From: Oegoconia quadripuncta
Lineage: Eukaryota > Arthropoda > Insecta > Lepidoptera > Autostichidae
NCBI GenBank assembly: GCA_949316235.1
Contig: OX438741.1
Location: forward strand, 21,170,324 to 21,234,323
Direction: 5' to 3'
DNA: 64,000 nt
Below are positions 22,016 to 32,771 of the stretch, piece after piece; within the stretch, counting starts at the first letter, position 1, and every line of letters begins with the position of its first letter. Below the pieces are notes generated by a model. It did not search any database and was not told where the DNA came from. It was given only the letters and a program-made list of their open reading frames with translations. The position numbers and the translations under genes were made by a program.

Positions 22016-22345
22016 TTTTCGACTTTGAGTCTTCGACTTTGAGTCTTCGACTTTGAGCCTTCGACTTTGAGCCTTCGACTTTGAGCCTTCGACTTTGAGC
22101 CTTCGTCTTTGAGCCTTCGATTTTGAGCCTTCGACTTTGAGCCTTCGACTTTGAGCTTTCGACTTTGAGTCTTCGACTTTTAGCCTTCGACTTTGAGTCT
22201 TCGACTTTTAGCCTTCGACTTTGAGCCTTCGACTTTCAGCCTTCGAATTTGAGCCTTCGTCTTTGAGCCTTCGAATTTGAGCCTTCGACTTTGATTTTCG
22301 AATTTGAATCTTCGACATTGACTCTTCGACTTTGACTCTTCGACT
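22016..22345 (-). repeat. 14 bp minisatellite in Helitron, second array
   Basis: Same ttcgactttgagcc unit as 20605-20880, directly joined to the 12 bp array. The same 12 bp then 14 bp order occurs in the other Helitron at 38126-38590. Confidence 0.9.
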
Positions 22346-23363
22346 TCGACACCAATTTGAATTTGTGATTTCAACCCCTACCACTATCGCAACCCGTAAG
22401 GGGTTAGCTTCAAAATAAATGTCATTTTCGCAATCAACGTCCCAAAAAACCTAAATAACGACACCAATATAGACTTTTTTGGTATCATCCCCCACCCCTA
22501 TCTCACCCCTAGAGGGTTGGCTTAAAATAAATGTCATTTTCATAATCAACATCCCAAAAAAACTAAATAACGACACCATTATCGATTATATGGTTTTAAC
22601 CCCCATTTCACACCCCAGGGGGTTGTCCAATATTGACTTTTTTGGTAGCAACCCCCACCCCTATCTCAACCCTAGAGGGTTAACTTAAAATAAATGTCAT
22701 TTTCATAATCAACATCCCATAAAACCTAAATAACGACACCAATATCGATTTTATGGTTTTAACCTCCATTTCGCAACCCAGGGGGTTGTTTTTCGAAAAA
22801 TCTCAAAACACGTATTAGCTTATTTGTTCCTAGGAGTACTCTTGCGAAGTTTCGAGTCGAAAATAGTCGAAATGCCCAAGTTATACTGTTTCTTCATACA
22901 AACTTCCCACCCCTGTTTCACCCCCTTAAAGGGTGAATTTTGAAAAATCCTTTCTTAGTGCTCCCCTAGACCTCGTAAGGAACCTACGTGCCAAATTTGG
23001 AAACTCTAGACCCAGCGGTTTGGCCTGTGCGTTGATATGTCAGTCAGTCAGTCAGTCAGTCATTCAGTTTCTTCCTTTATATATTTAGATAGATATGGCA
23101 TATGTTTACGCAAAAACAAATATCTTTCACGGCTATTGAAGTAGTTTAATGAGAACGCGTTTTATTTCTTATTACAAAAGATACGCCTTGATTCTTTTTG
23201 TCACAATTTTATCACAATCGGTGCAGTTTTAAGGGTTCAGTCTGTCTGTCCGCAACTTAGCTCAGAGGCTCTTAGTAGCTTGACCAATTAGAACTATCAT
23301 CAGGCTTGACTAATTGTATACTAAATTGGTTGTCATTATTGCAAAACAATATCATTTATATAA

Positions 23364-23525
23364 TATTAATAGCATTGTTGTGTTCCGGTTGTCAGACATA
23401 AGATAGCCAGTCCTCCAAATGTGTTGGGGTTTCCGGGTCAGTACGCTTCCACCTTCGACCTCGTCTTCACTTAACATCAGATGTGATTGAGGTCAAGTAC
23501 GAACTCGTCGTGATTAAAAAAAAAT
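23364..23525 (+). mobile_element. SINE family A, 3' half
   Basis: From attaatagcattgttgtgtt through ggttgtcagacataagatag and gtgattgaggtcaagtac to an A-run; head and first body half missing. Confidence 0.8.
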
Positions 23526-24776
23526 TAAGGATATTGTTTTGCAATATTAAAATATTATCATTATCAAAATCTTCAAAATTTACCTGTCAGTGATATAAAA
23601 AAAAAATTCTAACAAATCGGTAGCTTGCTTTAGTTATAATATACATATTTAGTAATAAAACATAGACTATTAGCTTAAAATTACTACTTTGAATTACATT
23701 GCGTCGGAGAATATATTTAGAACCCCTGTAACTATTTTCAAAAAAATCGAGCAATAACTTCTTTATTATTATGAAAAATTTCACCAAGGGCAAATATCAC
23801 GATTCAATAAACTATTTTTAGAAAATATAAAGTAGCTATTGATAAATTTTTGAGAAAATAGTTTTAGAAGATCTTATCATCTTCTACAACGCAACGCAAT
23901 GAAGTACACAGTGGTAACTTTAATGTAATAATGTAGGTTTTATAACTAAATGCTTACACTATACCTAAAGCAAACTCCTGATCCGTTAGAATTCTAGTCT
24001 ATGTACAAAAAATTAGGGCCTTTAAGATTATAGGAAGTTACACCCCTAATTATGCATATCTTGACTGGACTACAATAAAGAAATGGGTTTATACTTTTTC
24101 TTAATTATTTGTCTAATCAAGGAATGATAAACACCATACCTATACACCTAGACGGTACTTCCGTATTCCGGCGGCATACAGGGGCATTGACTGTCTTGTC
24201 CTGTTGATCGGGGAGTGGATCGCAGAAGAAAAAGGATTCATTCATTTAATAACTAGCAGCTATCCCTTAGCTATTTATCAGATATTGGTGACCCTACTAC
24301 TACACTGTCCAAACTTTACTAGGGAAGAACGGAAACATAACAGTAACTGAATTAGCAACTACTTATGATATATTATTATAATTAACAACTAAATATAATA
24401 ATATGATCTAGTTGCGGTGTATAGGCTTTTTGGTATACAAAATATAGCCTTGTATAAGATCGATACAATATCATAATTTTACTGTCATCCGGCAGGCAGG
24501 TATATTCCATAACTGCAACAAAGATAACCCCTAATAAATCCGTCATATATTTACTATAAACGTATCGGACACGTCACGTCGACCTAATCTACCCAATAAG
24601 CCTATACAACGTTATTACTTACTTATTATATCGTTATACGATGTATCGTTATTGGAAAACATATTTTCTACGCCATTAAAGGTGGAAACTACGTCAGTGT
24701 TGCCAGACATCGCGGTTGCGAGTTACCGTTGGGTGAATGTTTAATTTGCACTAAATTATTACATACAAACGATATT
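23526..24776. other. Unassigned stretch
   Basis: 1.25 kb of AT-rich sequence with no recognised element or gene. Confidence 0.3.
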
Positions 24777-24808
24777 CCACCTTTGTACATGTCCATGTAC
24801 AAAGGTGG
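24777..24808. repeat. Perfect 15 bp inverted repeat
   Basis: ccacctttgtacatg and its exact complement are separated by 2 bp (tc). It could be a hairpin or the footprint of a small palindromic element. Confidence 0.9.
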
Positions 24809-24879
24809 GCTTAGCTCTTTAAGAGATCTCTTCCTCCAACCCGAACATTGAACTAGGGGATATACGCTTGAAAAAGGTC

Positions 24880-25020
24880 AGTGGTGGTGTACAAGTGGAG
24901 AGAAGTGTAAATTAAAGTGCGTAAGGAAGCTTTCGGGTCACAAGAAGCCGCCAACTCATTTCGTAAAGCATTCTGCTACTTTACTGAAGAATCTGTTACG
25001 ACGAATGGCTTGTTTTGACT
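24880..25020. repeat. Unknown dispersed repeat, copy 1
   Basis: gtgtaaattaaagtgcgtaa followed by ggaagctttcgggt, cacaagaag and cgtaaagcattctg parallels 34505-34655. Spacing is almost the same. No coding frame is conserved between the two. Confidence 0.6.
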
Positions 25021-25544
25021 GGGACTGACTTCTCTAAACTGAAGAAATAAGACGTGACTGTATAGGCTTAGATCCACTTTTCTCTGTCTCCGAGAAGAAT
25101 TAAAAAGAAAAAAAAAATGGACCGGAAATCGGTCGGATCGGAAATGCGAATGATGTGAGGTTTCAAAAATGTGAACATTTGAAATGAGAACGTTAATTTG
25201 AAATTTTCCCATTCGCTTCAAAAGCGTCTCCCACACATTTTAGACGGGTATTCGATTAGACTTATTTACGATTAAGACTTATACGGCGCCAATTTGCGTT
25301 GCAATTTTCTTTTTTTCATCCGGCATAATGAGATGAGAGGAAAGTGGAGTGGAACCGTATTGGCCCATATAAAAGGCAAATAGTGGAAAATTTCCTTGCA
25401 AAGGTTAGTTTTACTACAAAAGTATTGAATGTTAGTAATCCACTCCCATGACCTGTTTGTGGATAAGGAAGACGCGCTGAGTATATGAGATAACAAAGGA
25501 TTTGATATACGCTTATATTTTATATCTACAAACACTATTAAATA
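25021..25544. other. Unassigned stretch
   Basis: Short minus-strand ORFs (24976-25236, 25272-25535) show no recognisable domain and are not proposed as genes. Confidence 0.3.
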
Positions 25545-25745
25545 GACGACTGATTGGTGTAGCGGATAGTGATTCTATGGTTCGAATCCCGTGAGGGGTA
25601 AATGTTTGTGTGATGATTACGTTTAGTCATGGCTGTTTATATAAATATTTATGTTCCGTCCGTTATCTAGTTTCCATAGCACAAGCTTTGTTTAGTTTGG
25701 GACTAGATGATTGGTGTAACTGTCCAGTATTTATTATTGTTATAT
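25545..25745 (+). mobile_element. SINE family C copy
   Basis: Head gacgactgattggtgtagcgg with B box ggttcgaatcccg, an internal deletion in the head, then agcacaagctttgtttag and gggactagatgattgg. Confidence 0.85.
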
Positions 25746-25747
25746 TT

Positions 25748-25932
25748 CAACCCTCAACGCAAAAGTGGGGTGTTAAGTTTGAAGCCTTTTGCTATGTCTG
25801 TGTGTTTAACTATGGCATTGCAGTTGCCAAAACGGCTAAACTGATTTGGATACGGTTTTTTAGTATAGAAAGCTGGTGTTTGCGAACTGGATGTTAGCCT
25901 TGTTTGATGAATACCGACTACGCTTTTTCGAT
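25748..25932 (+). repeat. Family Z copy
   Basis: aaccctcaacgcaaaagtggg followed by ctaaactgatttggatacgg and agccttgtttgatgaata matches 46985-47172 in order. A dispersed repeat of unknown superfamily. Confidence 0.5.
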
Positions 25933-25939
25933 TATATTA

Positions 25940-26195
25940 ATTTTTTACCCGACTGCTCAAGAAAGGAGGGTGATGATTTTTGAGTATATGTAAGTATGGT
26001 ATGTAAATATGTATGTCCATTCCTTTGGCGCATCCTGTGGGCTAAACAGCTTGATTGATTTCGAATGCATGGTGTCGTTAGATTGGTTTTAATACCTCGA
26101 GGATAGGATACATTTTATGATAAAAAAATCTGTCATGGTGTCCGCAAAACGCAAAATATTCTGTCGGATTTTTTGGTTTTTAGGTACCTAAATAT
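25940..26195 (+). repeat. Family Y copy
   Basis: Contains acccgactgctcaagaaagg, gaaggagg-type text, gataaaaaaatctgtcatgg and ttctgtcggattttttgg. The complement appears twice at 52410-53080. Confidence 0.55.
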
Positions 26196-26754
26196 TTATT
26201 ATTATCATAATGCAGTCTGTTTTTTTTTACATAATTTACTTTTATTAACAATATTCTTTGGTACATTTCGATGATATCATAGCGTTTCGGTGTGTTACTA
26301 ATTTTTTTTTATATATTTCAGATTAAACTCTAGAATAGCTTCTTAGACATATTTGACGGTTTGATGTCTGCTTCCAATTTCTCCATTACAATCTGGCCTA
26401 CACATATATTTAAATTAGCCGTTCAATCGTATCGCTGCGTTTAATATTTGTATAAATGAATATAACATAAACACTAAACAGTTTTCAAACTGAGCTTGTC
26501 AACATTAAATTCATTAAAAAAAATACATACAGCCGTACATTGTTTTTTGTTTTTTGAATGAAGTTGGTTAAAATCTCTCCAGTGGAGCGATACGCATACA
26601 GGAACTGGGAGAGTATGTAAGAAACTACACTAGAATACATAAATATGATTACCAATTGAAAATATTTTTTTTTGTTTTTTATTTTTTATTTTGTTTATTA
26701 TGAAACAAACAGTCGTTTATAAACAAATTCAAGACTTAAAAGGAACTAAATTTT
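26196..26754. other. Unassigned stretch
   Basis: AT-rich with T-runs and no gene. Confidence 0.3.
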
Positions 26755-26831
26755 GAAATTTTATGAATAAGACGCTAAGTTTATAAAAATTGTGTAAACT
26801 ATACACACTTAGCGTCTTATTCATAAAATTT
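26755..26831. repeat. 25 bp-stem fold-back beside MITE M3
   Basis: aattttatgaataagacgctaa (26755 on) pairs with ttagcgtcttattcataaaa (from 26808). The right arm is also the left end of MITE M3, so the left arm is probably a second, decapitated M3 end. Confidence 0.75.
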
Positions 26832-26968
26832 TACAAACGCTTTATAAGCCTGTTTTAGTTAAAATATGTCATTTTCTTTCATTACAACATTTCCTTATGA
26901 ACGACAGAGACAAAACATACTATAACCAAAACAGGCTTAAAAAGCGTTTGTAATTTTTTATGAATAAG
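26813..26968. mobile_element. MITE family M3, copy 1
   Basis: Ends tcttattcataaaattttac and gtaattttttatgaataaga are inverted. The interior contains gcctgttttagtt and its complement aaccaaaacaggc, around ttcattacaacatttcctta. Another copy is at 33556-33712. Confidence 0.85.
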
Positions 26969-27587
26969 ACCGTTATAATTTAAGAAATATAACTATATTA
27001 TTACAATTTATAAAGTGCAGTGGTAAGCCAAAAAACAGTAACAAACAACATTGGTTATTGTGAGATACAGTCGACATTAGCGGGTTGACAGCTAAAAAAT
27101 GACTCCAAAACGGCACCAAACTTTTTTTTTAATTCAATGTTTACGGCCTGGACTCAACCTTTTCAATCGACCTAATTAGATGGTCTTATTCTAACGTATT
27201 ACCCTGTAGGTACATCGATAGGTATCATATTTTAATCAATGACCTCATAACCCTAACCTTCGGTTTCAATAACCCACACACCCAATAATGACGGACTACC
27301 AATCTATTATTATTTAGGGCTGCCTTTATAAATAATTGATGTGTATTTTCTGGTAATAAATAACAATTAACCTCTTACTGTCTAGGAGTCATGAAAGGTA
27401 TTTCGGGGATGAAGTTCATGAAAGAAGTAATTGATATTTCAAAGTATACTCTTTTACCTTTGTGTGGATATGTACAGATCATCGCAGAAAATAATTGAAC
27501 CGCCAAAACTTGGCCAAACAACTGATTTCTTCCTTTCTGTATATCTGGCATGCATGATTAGACCTTGACCATTGGTTTTGCGTGTTA
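26969..27587. other. Unassigned stretch
   Basis: No ORF or family recognised, except a motif ccgccaaaacttggccaaac near 27500 that recurs loosely at 35405 and 60010. Confidence 0.3.
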
Positions 27588-27912
27588 AGTGATGTTAAGT
27601 GAAGATGAGACTGAACGTGGTAGAACATTCACACCAACGGCAACCCCTTTTCTTTTTTTTGACGCGGGGAAACGCATTACGCGTACCGCACGCCTGGGGG
27701 ACGGCGAGTCGGTTATGTGGGACTCCCCTCCCTATCGGGAGAGATACCCACTAAAACCCCGCGGCGACCTTCTTCGGCAATAGGGAGGACCTAGGAACGC
27801 ATAAGCGGCTCCAGGCCCCCCCCCACACACACAACCTCTGACTCCGGAACATAGCAATGCTGTCAACATTGCTGCTTGACGGCCGACTTTGATAAGATGG
27901 TGGTAACTGGTC
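27588..27912 (-). mobile_element. SINE family A, split by R1 3' UTR
   Basis: Left part 27588-27648 (gttaagtgaagatgagactg) and right part about 27830-27912 (ggaacatagcaatgctgtc, gataagatggtggtaactgg) are consecutive in other SINE A copies. The intervening GC-rich segment is foreign. Confidence 0.75.
27649..27824 (-). mobile_element. R1-clade LINE 3' UTR fragment
   Basis: It is the complement of 44240-44434: poly(T) at 27648-27660, then gacgcggggaaacgcattacg. At the other end, tcttcggcaatagggaggac and ctaggaacgcataagcggc match the complement of gcttatgcgttcctaggtcc. It is a severely 5'-truncated insertion of the family at 42682-44434, in a SINE. The shared ORF text (AAYAFLGPPYCR) is only UTR read as protein. 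Confidence 0.8.
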
Positions 27913-28308
27913 AACTATGTTTCCTGAAGTTTTGTTACATCGTGTATATGTTATGCGGGCGAAGGAAAAATAACATATTTTTTATAATACCTATGTGCAT
28001 TGTACTCGCGTGTATACGTTACATTAGGTATGAATGATGCTCGCGGAGAATGTATATTATAGCATAATAATGCTTCTTAAGGCAGCCTTCTCTGTAATAG
28101 AGTGCAAATTACATGTGAAATTACTGTTATAGTCATCCCACGTAGTATGATATTAAGAAGGACGCGAACTTGAGTGATCGGCACGAGCAGGAGGGTAATG
28201 TTTTGAATCGAATGAAGTTTACGTATGTGTCTGTCTGTGTGTCTGATTGTGGCAATGTAGTCGATTTTTTTTCCATACAACCTAGGCCATACGTCGCCCA
28301 GAAACAAC
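27913..28308. other. Unassigned, with Z-like segment
   Basis: 28160-28300 (cgtatgtgtctgtctgtgtg, then ttccatacaacctaggcc) resembles dispersed repeat text. The small ORFs here have no domain. Confidence 0.3.
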
Positions 28309-28406
28309 TTTTTTTTATGCACAGCGGGTTAGCACTTGACTTAAATCGCACCTGATATTAAGTGAAGATGAGGTCGAAGGTGAAGGCATACTGGCCCCAT
28401 CTTATT
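28309..28406 (-). mobile_element. SINE family A 3' fragment
   Basis: T-run, atgcacagcgggttagcac and gttaagtgaagatgaggtcg-like text are present; truncated after the ccccatcttattt segment. Confidence 0.8.
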
Positions 28407-28681
28407 TATGAAATGTAATTTGAGAGTATTCGATAAGTATAACTGTATTATCAATAAAATAAAATAAAAAATAAAATAACATTTTTTTATGAAAAATTTA
28501 AATTAAGTATAAAAATGTATACAAATCTAACTTATAGCCGAAAATAAACCCCCTCATGAACATCCTTAACATAAAATGTTACTAGGGTATGTTACATAAA
28601 TGTGAATAAATAATTAGTTGATTTTTGTTTTCCTCTCAGAAACAAAATTCTAATAATTTAAAATAATATTGAAAAGTAATA

Positions 28682-28952
28682 TACAGGGCGTCCCAAAGTT
28701 ATGGGACATGAAGGGGAAGTACCTTAAATATCGTAGATAGTGAATTTTGCTCAAAGAAGACTTTATGTTATTTTTAAAAGTTAGTAATTCTGCATTCATA
28801 GATTTTCTAAAAATTATTTGCTTCGGCTGGGAATCGAACCGACTCAAATGTGAAAAAAAAAACACCCTACTTTTATGATGCCAATCGAAAGAATAGCTAA
28901 AAAATAATAACTCTGCCTAAGTAACATAGTATTTTAAAAGAAAGGAACAACG
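28682..28952. repeat. Left terminal inverted repeat
   Basis: Complementary to 29808-30077 over almost its whole length, with only scattered substitutions and short indels (for example attatttgcttcgg versus ccgaagcaagtaat). It includes a tRNA-B-box-like gggaatcgaaccg at 28829-28842. Confidence 0.9.
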
Positions 28953-29029
28953 TTAAATTAATCATTTTAATCAAATAAAAAACATACATGAAACTGCCGT
29001 AGTCAATTAAGTAGGTATTTTTTTGTAAA

Positions 29030-29376
29030 TTAATTAATTAAATGCTCAAAATGTGATCCCTCTTGTCTTACGCAAATCGCCAATCTTTTAATGAGCCCGC
29101 TGCCTGTTGATTTTCTAATCATTTTATGGTGAACACTCGATGTGATATGGCACAATTCTGTTTGCAACTCGCCTACGTTCTCGTATCGCTTTTTGTATAG
29201 CATATCTTTCACGTATCCCCAAAAGAAGAAATCTAATGGTGTGAGGTCCGGGGATCTGGCCGGCTATCTAATCGGTCCATTTGTACCAATCCATGTAGGA
29301 AAACATTCATTTAGAAAATCTGCTGCTCTCCGACTATTATGAGCCGGAGCTCCATCTTGTTGGAAAATTAATAAAT
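29030..29376 (-). pseudogene. Transposase C-terminal half, one nonsense codon
   Basis: The minus frame reads FQQDGAPAHNSRRAADFL, then FPTWIGTNGPIR. A TAG follows where the family has the conserved Trp, then PARSPDLTPLDFFFWGYVK and a C-terminal helix region ending at TAA (29030). The QQDGAPAH and SPDL.P.DFF boxes carry the second and third catalytic acidic residues of this transposase type. The N-terminal DNA-binding domain and first catalytic residue are missing. Upstream of residue FQQ the frame is unrelated. The pieces at 29030-29212 and 29264-29479 are in the same frame, so only the single TAG separates them. The product would be inactive. Confidence 0.85.
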
Positions 29377-29807
29377 TAACATAATAACACTTGTGTAAGT
29401 GAATTGAGACTAAACAGATCAATATCCGAAAAACAAACGCTCGCACATACTGTTCCATTTTCAAATTTAAGAACAACATTTAAAAATATCACTTCTTTTT
29501 AAAATATCTTAAAAAGTATGCATTCAAACAAACGCTGTCATAAACTGTTCCATTTTCAAATTATAAATTATTTATTTTTGTTTTTAATTTGCCTTCTGTC
29601 TAGCTTACAGAGGACGTATTGAAATACAAGTTTTATCATTTCATCTACACGTGCACTTATAATAAGGAAAACTATGTTAGTACCTATTTTATGAAGTGGG
29701 TACTTATTTACGAATAATCAATGCTATCTTTGGAATGATAATATCGCTACTTTTCGAACGTCGTCGGCAATAAATAACTTTCTTGAAATTTGACTCAATC
29801 ATTTTAT

Positions 29808-30077
29808 GTTGTTCCTTTCTTTTAAAATACTATGTTACTTAGGCAGAGTTATTATTTTTTAGCTATTCTTTCGATTGGCATCATAAAAGTAGGGTGTTTT
29901 TTTTTTCACATTTAAGTCGGTTCGATTCCCAGCCGAAGCAAGTAATTTTTAGAAAATCTATGAATGCAGAATTACTAACTTTTAAAAATAACATAAAGTC
30001 TTCTTTGAGCAAAATTCACTATCTACAATATTTAAGGTACTTCCCCTTCATGTCCCATAACTTTGGGACGCCCTGTA
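29808..30077. repeat. Right terminal inverted repeat
   Basis: Mirror of 28682-28952. A short direct repeat pair (aaacgct...tgttccattttcaaatt at 29436 and 29532) lies just inside. Confidence 0.9.
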
Positions 30078-30079
30078 TA

Positions 30080-30418
30080 TGCAGTTTTCTTACCACAAAG
30101 AGATAGTATTAGAAAATAATCAATTATTTCTGTAGTGTACACATGTATAATTAGATTAAAATATAAATAGTTTTAGTCTGCTGAGACAGATTTTTAAGCG
30201 ACTTCAATAAATAATACTCTATTTTTAATGCACTATTACATTACTTAAGTTTAGTTTCTGGGCAACATTGGGCCGCAGCCTACCGTTCTCTTTTGAAATC
30301 AGTTTTCTTTTAGTTATTTCGTACCTTTATTTCGAAGATACTTAGCTTTTAACACATGGGTTCGCGTATCTGAATAACATTTACAAAATGTCTCATATAT
30401 TTTCTAAATTTTCAATTA
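30080..30418. other. Unassigned stretch
   Basis: AT-rich, nothing recognised. Confidence 0.3.
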
Positions 30419-30653
30419 TAATAATAATAAATATTTCGGACACTTACACCAATCATCCAGTCCCAAACTAAGCATAGCTTGTACTATGGATACTAGATAA
30501 CGGATAAACATACATAAATATTTATATAAACATCCACTGACTCGGGAATGAATATTCGTATTCATCACAAAAACATTTACCCCTCGCGGGATTCGAACCC
30601 GCAACCGTTGGTTTCGCTGACAGGGACTATGCACTACACCAATCGATCGTCAG
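30419..30653 (-). mobile_element. SINE family C, full length
   Basis: Complement of head gatcgattggtgtagtgc with B box gggttcgaatcccgcg, body and (att)n tail. Little diverged from the family. Confidence 0.9.
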
Positions 30654-31074
30654 CGTCGTCACCAATTATTATTATAGATACAGGCCTGACTTGACTTTTC
30701 ATGGAATGCTGTTCATTTGTTCTGTATGGAGTGTCAGCGCTGGATTATCAAAAATATTAAAAAACATGTCGTTTGTATTTGTTTTTTACTTATCCAAATG
30801 CACGGAAGCAAAACAAAGGGCTTCCGCTACGATGCGCGGATCAGACATGCAGGTGCACACCGACTTAATATATATTTAAATATCTTTTCAACATACATGC
30901 TCCAGCCTTTACACCTTTCGATGTACATGCATTATGACTGTAGAGAGCCGATTATCTGCTTGACGCATCGCAAGACCAGAGGGCTGGCAAATACTTTAGC
31001 TAAAGCCATGTTCAACAGCGAGGCCATACAGCTAGCCTAGGGTACGACTCCTCCTACGAGGGACTTGAAGAAGT
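30654..31074. other. Unassigned stretch
   Basis: Overlapping plus-strand ORFs (30691-31040) lack recognisable domains and do not extend. Confidence 0.3.
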
Positions 31075-31190
31075 TGTTCATCATATGTGCCACAGGATGT
31101 CCTCTGCCATAGATCCAATTGACTTCCCGCGGCCGTATATCCGTCCACCTTATGGGTGAACTATACCCATACTGTGCTTGCCAATGCCTG
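31075..31190 (-). pseudogene. RTE-type LINE C-terminal relic
   Basis: gccacaggatgtcctctgcc, cttcccgcggcc and tccgtccaccttatgggtg are a degraded form of the module at 45470-45765. Confidence 0.4.
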
Positions 31191-31311
31191 CTTTTTCAAT
31201 GCAAGGCTCTGTTTACGAAATAAGCGTTAATTTTTGTTAATATCTGTCTCTACCTCCTACCACCCTAAACTGTTGTTGTTGAAATTTAAAAAAATGTATA
31301 CCTATATACTA

Positions 31312-31470
31312 GCTTTCTGCCTGCGGCTGCACCTGCGTGGAATAACTTTATCGCGGATATGTTTAATTTATTTATCCCGCGGGAACCTACTCAGTTTATA
31401 ATTTCGCCGTGATTGAGCAACGAACAAACACACATCCAAACTTTAGCATTTATAATATTAGTTAGATAGA
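31312..31470 (+). repeat. Family W copy
   Basis: Starts actagctttctgcctgcgg, contains aataactttatcgcggatatg and cccgcgggaacctactc, and ends agcatttataatattagtta. Confidence 0.6.
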
Positions 31471-31721
31471 TAATTAGTATGAAACAATAAGGTAGGCCCA
31501 ACTAGCTTAAGGTTTAGTATTCGACCAACTTAGAACTACTCAATGGAGACTTGTAAATGACTTGTAAGTTTCTATTTAAGAATTTCCAGTGTATAAATAT
31601 AACCGATAGCTCTTTCTAAAAGTTCAAAATAAAATCAACTTTATATTTTAATTAATAACAATAACACTATTGCATCATCCAAATACACCGAACTACTGTT
31701 TTAAGGCTTAGTTTCTTCAAG

Positions 31722-31860
31722 CAAAATGCGTCGTGGCAGACCGAGACGGACGAGCTGGATAAGTTCCTCAACAACGGGCCAGAGGAAGCCCAGGATAGAG
31801 AGGCATGGAGAGAGCGGAGGGAGGCCTTTGCCCAGCGGTGGGACAGTATAGGCTCCTAAT
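31722..31860 (+). pseudogene. LINE pol C-terminal end
   Basis: The plus frame from about 31747 reads DELDKFLNNGPEEAQDREAW then RERREAFAQRWDSIGS and a TAA. This is the C-terminus of an RTE-like insect LINE (AQDREAW...FAQ.WD signature). Upstream it is frameshifted (GRPRRTSW is in another frame), and a (taa)n tail follows directly. Only about 40 codons remain. Confidence 0.65.
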
Positions 31861-31956
31861 AATAATAATAAATTATAAGTAATAACCTGTCCCCTCGTTT
31901 AGTCTTTAGTATAAAGAAAATCGGACCACATATTACCAGAGATTACTTAATAATTC

Positions 31957-32203
31957 GTCGGCGTCGGTGGCTCAGCGATTAAGACGCGGTCTTCTAATTT
32001 AGGATTCCCGGCAATGAGTTTTTAAATTTAATTTAATTACTTATGCTCATTCATCCGACTGCGCTTAAACAAAAATTCAAAGGCATGTGAAGTCCCCAAC
32101 CCGTATTGGCCAGCGTGGTGGACTATGGCCCATACTCCCTCATATACGAGAGAAGGCCCATATTCCTGCAGTGGGATGTTTACGGGCTGATGATGATGAT
32201 GGC
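31957..32203 (+). mobile_element. SINE family D copy
   Basis: tRNA-like head gcgtcggtggctcagcgatt. The body aaggcatgtgaagtccccaa then gtggactatggcccatactc. The end is tgcagtgggatgtttacggg followed by (tga)n. Compared with 50217-50593 it lacks about 30 bp near aaaacatcgagagg. Confidence 0.85.
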
Positions 32204-32582
32204 TTAATAATTGCTACGGTATTACGGAGATACGTCCGGATAACGACTGGACAAACCACGCAAACAACGTCTTTTTCAAAATTTTCTTTTTAAGTTCATG
32301 CAGGCTAATTCTGCATTAATTCGTAACGTAGTCGTACGTGCATTAATTCTACTGCATATAGACCGGTTTTTATATTTTTAAAATCGTTTTTAAGCTCAAA
32401 GCTTTGTTAATCTCTACCGCTCTGATTCTATACAGTAAAGTTGAAGGGTCTAGTAAAGCAGCCGCTAAGAGGGATTTAGTGCAAATCCCCAGAGAAAGGC
32501 AAAAGCGAGATCGGTGTAAGTAACACCGCAGAAGGAGTAGATATGCAATATTTTGTTCAGTTGGTCCCCAGTACACATTCAA
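32204..32582. other. Unassigned stretch
   Basis: No recognised gene. Probably the minus-strand 3' UTR of the LINE whose tail follows, but the body is not identifiable. Confidence 0.3.
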
Positions 32583-32640
32583 TACAATACAATACAAATA
32601 CACTTTATTGTACAAAAGGAGAAGATTCAAATTGTGTCTA
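32583..32640 (-). repeat. LINE-type 3' tail
   Basis: (caata)n followed by caaatacactttattgtac: the complement is an AATAAA-like signal plus a (ttgta) tail, typical of LINE 3' ends. Confidence 0.5.
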
Positions 32641-32660
32641 TCCTCGAATTTAGCCTAGTA

Positions 32661-32771
32661 TTTTTTTTATCCACAACGGGTTAGCACTTGACCTCAATCA
32701 CACCTGATGTTAAGTGAAGATGAGGCCGAAGGTGGTAGCGTACTGACCCGGAAACCCCATCTTATTTGGGA
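32661..32771 (-). mobile_element. SINE family A 3' fragment
   Basis: T-run, atccacaacgggttagcac and cacctgatgttaagtgaag, cut after cccatcttatttggga. Confidence 0.85.

Larger units (their letters stand above)
19447..23089 (-). mobile_element. Helitron copy 2 (TC...CTAG), 3.6 kb
   Basis: On the minus strand it begins TCTAAATATATAAAGG (23089) and ends CTAG (19447-19450), between A and T with no target duplication. A 6 bp stem with one bulge and a GAA loop (19459-19474) lies 8 nt before CTAG. These are the structural marks of Helitrons. The 5' end and the last ~110 bp are nearly identical to the second Helitron at 36521-39460. The interior holds no replicase. It holds a miniature LTR element, several ~110 bp units (tgtcattttcataatcaac type) and 14 bp and 12 bp minisatellites. 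A 5'-end-proximal block is repeated three times. It is probably non-autonomous. Confidence 0.88.
28682..30077 (-). mobile_element. Tc1/mariner-type transposon, long inverted repeats
   Basis: Ends read TACAGGGCGTCCCAAAG and the exact complement, flanked by TA on both sides (28680-28681, 30078-30079). The inverted repeats extend to about 28952 and from about 29808, roughly 270 bp each with few differences. Inside is the C-terminal part of a transposase on the minus strand. The N-terminal half is absent. TA target and the transposase motifs fit the IS630/Tc1/mariner superfamily. Confidence 0.9.

Noticed and set aside
29142..29342. Plus-strand ORF in the mariner element
   Set aside because: Shadow of the transposase relic on the minus strand, which carries the recognisable motifs.
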